Source of the DNA: Primulina eburnea
Lineage: Eukaryota; Streptophyta; Magnoliopsida; Lamiales; Gesneriaceae
Assembly: GCF_022965805.1 (NCBI RefSeq)
Contig: NC_133109.1
Coordinates: 2,557,001 to 2,621,000, forward strand
Length of the DNA stretch: 64,000 bases
Direction of reading: 5' to 3'
The notes under the pieces were generated by a model. The model made no database searches and was not told the DNA's origin. It worked only from the letters and a program-made list of their open reading frames with translations. The stretch's first letter is position 1. Each line of letters opens with the position of its first letter. Shown here piece by piece: positions 56,725-64,000 of the stretch. The translations under genes were made by a program, and so were the position numbers.

Positions 56725-56848
56725 TATAAGCTATGGCAGAGCCAACACCAGCAAAAACAAAAACAAGTGTGGCTATAAACTCAGAATAAGATTTAATTGA
56801 CCCAACACTGAAAGGATCACCAAGGCTACCCAAAGCAATCTTCACCAG
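56725..56848 (-). pseudogene. Captured first exon of a tonoplast aquaporin (TIP)
   Basis: Read on the minus strand from 56848, the sequence VKIALGSLGDPFSVGS continues into EFIATLVFVFAGVGSAIAY. That is the first helix and loop of TIP aquaporins and ends at a GTAAGC donor (56724 leftward), where TIP exon 1 normally ends. The start codon position is CTG instead of ATG. One residue of the usual A-E pair before FIATL is missing. Only this exon is present, so no channel can be made. Confidence 0.8.
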
Positions 56849-57015
56849 TTTTTTTTCAAATACCCAAACGTACCCGAAACCCAAAAAATAAAAATTGACA
56901 GAGAACTGTAAGCTAAAAAGCTCAGAAAATTGAAATTTACTTAATTTGGTGGACACAAGATCAAATGCAGTAAGATGGTTCAATTTGATATTACATCTCG
57001 TTGAATTATTTGCAA

Positions 57016-57016
<1 letters not shown>

Positions 57017-57077
<61 letters not shown>

Positions 57078-57082
57078 ATATA
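57017..57082. repeat. (AT)n microsatellite inside the CACTA element
   Basis: AT repeats with one TTT interruption. Confidence 0.93.
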
Positions 57083-58124
57083 AAAGTATTAATTGTTGAC
57101 TAAACAATTTGCTAAAATACATTAAAAGTCAAGAGGAGATCACAATCAAATTATCTTACTAGAAGTCTGGTAAAGATAATTGAATTAATTGGCCAAAGAA
57201 GACCAATCAAACTGCAAAGACCGACTGCAAACGTATTCTTCTTTGAATAACTACCTCTCGTACACCCATTTTCATGGTATAAAAACAGATAAACTAGGAG
57301 GAAAAAGAAGCAATAAATAAAAAGAAAATAGACAGAAATAGAAGGGAAAAAGTGGGTTGGTTCAATATGGCTTTTTATGTGCCGTTTAACGATAGGAATT
57401 TGGAGATAAGTTTCTTCATGTTCTAAAGCAAGTTTCTTTATACACTGCAAGCCTTGGCTGCATTCATCATAAAATCACTCGTCCAACAAAATTTAGCAGA
57501 CAACTGATACACACACACACACACATATAACACAGAGAGAGAGGTAATTACAGAACTGATAGAGTTCATAATAACTTATGAAAAAGCTCCAGAAACATCC
57601 GAATAACGAGCAGAAAATCCTTGAATCCAAAAAAAAAAACGGCCCGCCTTTTCTTCCTTTTTGGATATAACTTTTGAATCAATCACAAGAAACCCGAATA
57701 AAATAACCCACAAATGTTTTTGGGTTAGGAGGACAACTTAAGTCATTCAACGTGAAAGAAAATGCAATAAAATATGATCTGAAATCTTGCATCTATGTTT
57801 TTAATCGGAATTCCTACAAAAATTGGACAATAATCGAGTGAAATTCTTACCCAAAGGGATGACAACTCGCGCGCAGAAAAGGACTAAGATTCACGACCTT
57901 GCCTTGCTCAAAACTCCCGATTACCGTTGCAATCAGGTCGACCGGACCTGGGCTACCTTCGCCGGTCCTCGGCGACGGCGAACGGACGGGTGGCGGCTTT
58001 GATTCGGCTGGGAAAGAGGAGGGCGACGGGAGAGGATTTGGGGTGTGTGTGTGTCGCGATTTCTAAGTGTGTGTGTGAACGTGAAAGTGTGTGGGGATAA
58101 GTGTTGGGATATTGGTTTTTTTAA

Positions 58125-58720
58125 CAACACTTTTTTAAACACTGTTGTCAAATGATTTAGAGTGTTGATTTGAAAACTATTTTTGTTTAGTGATACGACA
58201 ACGGTTTTTTTAAAAACTGTTGTCTTAAGCTCTAAAAAGGTTACATAGACAACGGTTATATAAACCGTTGTCGTAGCTACTAAAAAAACCGTTGTCTTTC
58301 ACATTAGTGAAAGACAACGGTTTTAAAACCTTTATCTTCGCTACATAAAAACGCGCTCATAGACAACGGTATTAATAACCGTTGTTGTAGCTACTAAAAA
58401 ACACTCTCATAGACAACGGTATAAAAACCGTTGTCGTAACCCATATAAGACAACGATTTTTATTAAAACCGTTGTCTTAGCTAAATAAAAGACCAGCAGA
58501 AAGACAACAGTTTTAAAAATCGTTGTCGTAGCAACCAAAAAACACGCTCATAGACAACGGTTCGCTAAAACCGTTGTTGTTGACCCATAAAAGACAACAG
58601 TTTTCAAAAAACTGTTGTCTTTGACAAGGAAAAAAATCACAAAGACAACGGTTTTCGTTAAAACCGTTGTTAAAAGAAAAAAGACAACAGTTTTAACAAA
58701 ATCCGTTGTCTTTTGACTGT
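58125..58720. repeat. Right subterminal repeat array of the CACTA element
   Basis: More than ten copies of AGACAACGGTTTT-type motifs, alternating with ACCGTTGTC complements at roughly 50-70 bp spacing. It is longer and better kept than the left array. Confidence 0.85.
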
Positions 58721-58746
58721 TGTTAAATCCATATTTTGTTGTAGTG

Positions 58747-60497
58747 TAATCTTGTTCTTCATCCTCCAATTGTTCTTCGCTTAAATTTGGGAGGGATTGT
58801 AAAACGTGAGTTTTTGGACAAATATTCAGCAAGTAAGAGCAGATTGAACACAGAAACATATATACATATAATCTTTAAATATATATTCAAAATGCTGAAT
58901 CATAAGGTGCAGAGAACAAATATTTCAATTAGTGACAAATATAACAAGCTAGTTTGGATCTCATATCAAGAAATAAATTTCAAATTACCAGCAGCGCTGA
59001 AACTCATTTCGCACTCCATGATATCACTGATCAGTCTCATATATTCAACTTCTATAAAAAGTGAAGTTACTTTTTTCCACCATATAAGGGACATAGTTCA
59101 GAAAGTTTCATTTACCATCTAATCAAGTTGTAACGTTGCTAAAAAAATATCATTAGCATGTTTTCAATAAACAATCCATAACTTAACAATCGAACTTTTC
59201 AAGACTATCACAACTAACCTGCGGTTCAATATTAAGCAATTCAATGGTTTGATATTCGAATAGTGATTCCAAAAATTATATTTCAAATTTACAGCTCAAA
59301 ATTATAAGATTTAAAGTGTGAAAAACCATATCATGATCGATCGATCTAAATAATAAATACGAATTTTAAAGCAAAAGTTCACTTAGTAAGAACAAGTGTG
59401 TCAAATTTCATACATACAAAAAACTCACTTATCATAATTAGTTCGAAACATGGTAAAACTAACCGTCGTTCTGTGTGGTTTTAGGAAGGACAGATATAAA
59501 CGTGCCGCACAAAAAGATCGAGATGTTGCAGAACTCTAGCCCCTGCTATAAGATACTCACGGATCGAGATGTTGCAGAACTCTAGCCGCTGCTATAAAAA
59601 ACTCATGTAGGGTTTACTCTTCATTACGCAACATTGGCATCATTATTATTCCGTCACCACATAATTAAATTTCAATACAATTTTTGGAAAAAAATCTACT
59701 TTTTAGTAAGTCAATATTTTTCAACCAGCACGGGATGTAATGACTAATAATTTTATTATCATTATATATTGACTTCATCTAATGAATGAAATATTTATAA
59801 TATAAAAAATAGTGTTATCATTAATTTTAGTATTTTTTATGGGAGATTCTCACGAAAGGCAGAAAGGGTGTGTACAATAAATAGTAGAAAATTATAGGTT
59901 AAATCTTTAGAGATTTAGTAGAGGAATTAACTGGACTTATATATAGTTATAACAAGTTAATGTTAATTAATCAGTTCAATATTTCAATATGAGATGAATG
60001 TTAGTAATGTATCGTCATGAAATATTTTGTCAGATGAAATACAACACAGTTCAAGACTCTAAAATAAATATCGTAGTGGTAAAAAGGTGGCTCTCACCAA
60101 CATTCAGTGGAGTAATTTTCTTCACGTACTTAAGTATGATACGTGCAATTGATCATTTTCTGGGCTAGTGTGAACTCACATATACGGACCGAAGTCACTT
60201 TGTTCAGATGAATTATATACTCGGGTTGAAACTTGTTGTTTATCAGACTCACTTTCTGAGTCGAAGCTATCTTGTCTAGTGGACTAACAATCTGTTATCT
60301 TTATCGTTGTCCAGGGCTTCATAAATTCAAGGTTGAATGCCAAAAAAAACCATATTTTAAAGAACGGGTAGAAACATCACGGTAGAAACTTCACCTCAAT
60401 AACTTGCTATTTCACATTTATTGTCATTCCATAAGCCAAAATGCTTTCCTATAAATAAAATTTGGTTGATATCACATTAGTTAAGACCAGTGTTAGG
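58747..60497. other. Intergenic; one short tandem duplication
   Basis: A 46-bp unit starting GATCGAGATGTTGCAG is repeated at 59516 and 59562. The start of the stretch (58750-58860) resembles retroelement-derived sequence but no ends could be defined. No gene recognised. Confidence 0.4.
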
Positions 60498-61148
60498 TGT
60501 TGGAATCTTTTGGATATTCATTTTTTGTACAAAACTCGCTAGATAATTTGGATAAAGTTTTAAAAATTCATAGTAATTAAAGCACATGCTCAAAAATTAC
60601 CAAACTTTTCAGGAATGCCTAAAAATAGTGCATAATCGAGTGATTATTGCAAAATTAATGAAACACGTCGACGCATGTGTTAGGTGAGATTTTAATAAAT
60701 GTGGGTGGGGCCCACATTAATTAAAATATTAAAAATAACAAATCCCACATCGTGATTCTTTCAAAGTTGGCTTAAGAATTTTGTTATAAATTGAGCCTTC
60801 CTTGTTTGTTTTTAGTATCTCAAAATCAAAAGTTTTCAGCTTTGATAAAAAAGAGTGCATAGAAAAAAAGAGTATTTTTTTTCTTGAGTGCGGGAATTCT
60901 CTTTTGTGAGTTAGAGAAAATATTTTCTCGGTATACTCGGGGTTGGGATCGTGAGATATTGAATGTATTGGTGTATACACTTGTTGTAATATTTCTTTCC
61001 GATTATAAAAGTTGCAGTGCTCCGTGGATGTAGCCTATATTGGGTAAACCACGTAAATCTTTGTGTTCTTGTTGGTTGTTTTATTCCGCAATTTTTGGGT
61101 ACTATATTATCATCGTGATCGACATCACTTCGGGGTAATTCCCCAACA
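60498..61148 (+). mobile_element. Solo LTR, probably copia type, 651 bp
   Basis: Begins TGTTGGAATC and ends GGTAATTCCCCAACA, so the ends are inverted (TGTTGG / CCAACA). The phrase GGTAAACCACGTAAATC near 61037-61053 and TCCGTGGATGTAG are typical of U5 regions of plant copia LTRs. A TTATAAATTGAGCC (60784-60797) fits the TATA position. No primer site follows and flanking 5-mers do not match, so it may be a recombined or decayed solo LTR. Confidence 0.6.
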
Positions 61149-61545
61149 GCATGTACCACATGTTCTACATTGTCGGCGCCTAGCCGAGCTCCAACCATGA
61201 CATGTTGCAGAATTTTTACAGTTAACTCGTGTTGTCCTGCTCTACAACTCGTGAAAAAAAAATTGAAATTTTGAATTGAGTTTGCCCAGATTTTGAGAAA
61301 CAAATATGATTATTTGGCTTACTTCGAACGTCCAAAAATAGTTTTATTGGCGACTATAAGGATGATTGGCTGACAGTAAACTAGAAAATATTTTGAACTT
61401 TTATGCTATAACTGAAATAAAATTCGTTAAAAAAGAATGAGAAAAACAAGCTGGGAGTAGCTATGTTAAAACAAGTTTTCTGGAAATTTTACCACAAAAT
61501 GTTTTTCACAAACTCGAATTTTCTAGAACGATTCTTATTGTGATA
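61149..61545. other. Intergenic, nothing recognised
   Basis: AT-rich sequence between the solo LTR and the TRIM; no gene or repeat structure supported. Confidence 0.4.
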
Positions 61546-61890
61546 TGTTGGGCGCAATAAGTGTTCCTGCTGGAAAAGCGATCGAACTGTGATGCTTGAG
61601 CTACTGTGTGGTTTAAAAGATTTGAGTTGCATAATTACCACCAGCTATAAATTTTGGTAAAACGACAAATGCGCGGTCCTACAATTGGTATCAGAACTAA
61701 GTTCACGGATTTGATTCCAATTGATTACAATGAGGGGAATTATTGAGAAGAAGATTGTTAGGTGCAATAATTGTTCTGGTGGAGACCGATCGAACTGTGG
61801 TGTTTGAGCTGCTGTGCAGTTTAAAAGATTTGAATTGGACCATTACCACCGGCTATAGTTTTTGGTAAAGCAGCAAGTGTCTTGTAAACT
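61546..61890 (+). mobile_element. TRIM retrotransposon, about 345 bp
   Basis: Two short diverged direct repeats, 61546-61683 (TGTTGGGCGCAATAAGTGTT) and 61756 to about 61890 (TGTTAGGTGCAATAATTGTT). The first is followed by TTGGTATCAGAAC (61685-61697), a primer site for initiator tRNA-Met with one mismatch. The internal part is only about 70 bp and ends in a purine-rich GAGAAGAAGA tract. No coding capacity. The right end of the second LTR is approximate. Confidence 0.78.
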
Positions 61891-62274
61891 TCACGCTCTA
61901 GTTGTTCAATCCTGAGCGTTAACATGGTGTATTAAATATCCTACATCAGCTATCTTAAGTCTTTGACAGTTCTATATATAGATTTAGACGATCTTACCCT
62001 TGAGCTAAGCTTTTGGAGTTGACTCTAATAACATGTTATGATCGAGACTTGAATCTTATTCAATCTCAAAAGTTTGGTCAAAGAGTAAGATTGTCCAAAT
62101 TTATATATATGATTTTTAAATATTTAATTAAGTCAATATGATATATTTTACGATGTTTTTTTAAGAGGCAAAAAGAAACTGACAGGTATTTCATGTCTAT
62201 TAAAACTTTGGACAAAATATAAATAAAATTTGTAACTTTCCTAACAAATTTTTGTAAGTACATAATAGAAGAGT
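61891..62274. other. Intergenic, nothing recognised
   Basis: AT-rich, with a TATATATAGATTTAGACGA phrase near 61974 that looks dispersed-repeat-like. No gene supported. Confidence 0.35.
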
Positions 62275-62450
62275 ATGTCTCATGTGAGACTGTCTCAGGG
62301 ATTCTAATCTGTGAGACGTATCAATCCTACCCATATTCACAATAGAAAGTAATACTTTTAGCATAAAAAGTAATACTTTTGCATTGATTATCCAAATAAA
62401 GATCCGTTTCACAAAATACAACCCGTGAGATCGTCTCACACAAATTTTTA
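62275..62450. mobile_element. GAGACGGTCTCAC-family MITE
   Basis: Ends with TGTGAGACTGTCTCA and GTGAGATCGTCTCACAC, with the internal phrase AAAGTAATACTTTTAGC. This copy is uninterrupted and serves as the reference for the interrupted copy at 21442-21815. It lies about 350 bp upstream of the PDI-like gene. Confidence 0.65.
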
Positions 62451-62803
62451 CCATAATAAAATTAGAAGGATCTCAATTCTCAACAATCACTGTCCGTTAC
62501 AGTGTCGCCGCCGTGATTTGCGTCCCGTCAAGTCGTTCACAACGATCGATCATACAGTAAAGTATCATTTTTATAAATAGATTTGTACAATATTTTTTGG
62601 TAATACAATATTTAAGATATTCTTTAATAATATTCTTGATTATATTACCTATATTAATTTTTTTCTGAAAAAAATATGGATTCCTCGAACCATCCATCGA
62701 ATTCTTCTGCAGTCTGCACGCCGCTGCATTTATTTTTCTGCCTCAAATTTCAATCTTTGCTCCAGAAACCCTCAAGAACAAACAATCTTGACTTCAAATC
62801 GCC

Positions 62804-64000
62804 ATGTCCGAGTTCAGATTCAGTTCAAGGTTCCTTATTTTCACTTTTATTTCCCTACTTCTGCTCTCTCCGTTCACTTTCACCAGCGCATTGTTAGAAC
62901 ATGAAGATGCTGATGATTTAGAGGCAATTCAAGAACTTATAGCATTAGACGAGCAAGAAGAAGAAGTAGATAACTTACACCCCAGAACCAATCTTGAAGT
63001 CAACGATTTCGTAAAGAAATCCGAGGCCGAGGTTTTGAGCAAGGCCCAGAGAATAGTTCTTGAGCTTAACAGTGATAATACGGAGAGGGCTGTTGAGAAA
63101 AATGAGTATGTTTTGGTATTGGGTTATGCCCCGTGGTGTAGCAGGAGTGCTGAATTAATGCCAAGATTTGCTGAGGCTGCGAATGTTTTGAAGGGTTCGG
63201 GGAGTCCCCTTTTGATGGCTAAGCTTGATGCTGAGAGGTATCCAAAGGCTGCTTCAAGTCTTGGAATTAAAGGGTTCCCAACTCTGCTTTTGTTTGTTAA
63301 TGGCACTTCTCAGCCTTATACCGGCGGTTTTTCATCGTAAGCGTCCCTTTCTTTGTTTGCGCTTTCTTTAGTTTATATAAGGTGTGTGAACAAGGGAGGA
63401 TTCTTGGATGTGGTCTGTATACTGGGAAATTGTTAGATTTGAGTTATAAATCTAATGAAGGAAAAGTAGATTATCATCTTGATTGTGGTGCAACGTGTTT
63501 TGTCACTTGTATCATTACTTTTTTTATTAACCTTTTAGTGAAATTCCTAGCCTCATTCATAAGTCTTTGCTGAAAATGGATGCATTATTACTTTATTTGA
63601 TTTGATTTTAATAAATTGTCCAATTCCATTTATAATTCTTTTCTGAGAGGAAGATGATCTGTTTATAAGTTACTATATACTTCAGTGTATGAGCATTTGC
63701 GTGGAAAACTAGAATTTATGGTTCTAGGCTCAAATGCTAGTTGTGGAGAATTGAGAATGTATTTTTGTTTTGTATTGCTTTGCCATATAGGTTACTATAA
63801 CCAGACATTATTGCTTTATGTTTGCGAATACGGGCTGATGCAGATTATTTGTCGGATTTTACTTGTGATATAGAGAGGAAATGGTGGTCTGGGCAAGGAA
63901 GAAAACAGGGTCACCTGTCCTTCGAATAGACTCGATAATTGAGGCAAATGAGTTTCTGAAGCAGCATGCCATGTATGCTGTTGGGCTATTTGAAAATTTT
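62804..64000 (+). CDS. Protein disulfide isomerase-like protein (PDIL1-5/1-6 type), 5' part
   Basis: Exon 1 is 62804-63336 and exon 2 starts at 63874 and runs past the window edge; together they give 220 codons in frame across a GT-AG intron. Residues about 9-29 are a signal peptide for the secretory pathway. An acidic segment (33-57) follows. The thioredoxin-like domain has APWCSRS at 109-115, so the active site is C112-S-R-S115 and not Cxx[12 protein letters not shown] near 157-167 is the cis-Pro region. PDIL1-5/1-6 proteins share this CxxS site, which can hold a substrate thiol but should be poor at net oxidation. The remaining domains lie beyond 64000. Confidence 0.85.

Larger units (their letters stand above)
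54715..58746. mobile_element. Non-autonomous CACTA element with captured gene fragments (Pack-CACTA), 4032 bp
   Basis: Ends CACTATAACAAAAA (54715) and TTTTGTTGTAGTG (ends 58746) match the CACTA consensus, with a TAA duplication on both sides. Subterminal arrays of AGACAACGGTTTT and its complement, often paired as palindromes, fill about 54735-55035 and 58125-58720. No transposase (TnpD/TnpA-like) frame is present. The middle, read on the minus strand, holds exon-like pieces: a leader with a splice donor near 57850, a tonoplast aquaporin first exon (56725-56848), and other spliced-looking pieces at 55645-56240. Confidence 0.85.

Noticed and set aside
57151..57450. Minus-strand ORF of 99 aa in the CACTA element
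   Set aside because: It has a hydrophobic stretch but no family resemblance, and it lies in AT-rich intron-like sequence between captured pieces.
60498..61148. Full-length copia element
   Set aside because: No second LTR, primer site or coding sequence adjoins it within the window.

Overview
This is a nuclear window from a flowering plant, most likely an asterid eudicot. The coding genes have plant-type introns, most of the DNA is AT-rich intergenic sequence, and much of the window is nested transposable elements. I remember similar extra-ORF sequences being abundant in predicted proteins of Gesneriaceae (Lamiales), but that is recall and was not searched.

Ordinary host genes are few. (1) A four-exon gene at 22224-26723 encodes a membrane-anchored protein with a methyltransferase-like region. 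(2) An eight-exon gene at 48820-53243 encodes a bHLH transcription factor of the bHLH68/133/123/112 type. (3) The 5' part of a protein disulfide isomerase-like gene (PDIL1-5/1-6 type) starts at 62804 and runs off the right edge.

Layout from left to right. 195-890 is a Cassandra-type TRIM whose LTRs carry 5S-rRNA-like sequence. 1050-2590 holds decayed hAT transposase remains and a 41-bp-arm hairpin. 2590-9900 is a nearly complete endogenous pararetrovirus (Caulimoviridae): movement protein, coat/protease/RT/RNase H polyprotein, a third ORF, pregenomic promoter, leader ORF and poly(A) signal, with one visible frameshift near the start of the coat region. 10600-11780 looks like decayed GC-rich retroelement sequence. 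12435-17859 is a pair of abutting long LTRs. 18273-21815 is a nest of small DNA transposons: a hAT MITE, then a MULE-like element and a Tourist-like MITE inserted in copies of another MITE family. 27953-37449 is a hAT element with an 8-bp target duplication, split by a very young, intact Tekay/Del Ty3-gypsy retrotransposon (29815-37424) with a CATAC duplication. 39126-46982 is a Ty1-copia element that keeps gag and protease but lacks integrase and RT, and carries an unrelated long, decayed ORF block instead. 54715-58746 is a CACTA element carrying host gene fragments, including a tonoplast aquaporin exon. 60498-62450 holds a solo LTR, a short TRIM and a MITE.

The three host genes show no functional link. 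The mobile elements record layered insertion. The youngest event visible is the gypsy element: its two 1.47-kb LTRs differ by about three substitutions and one indel by eye. The copia LTRs differ by about twenty.
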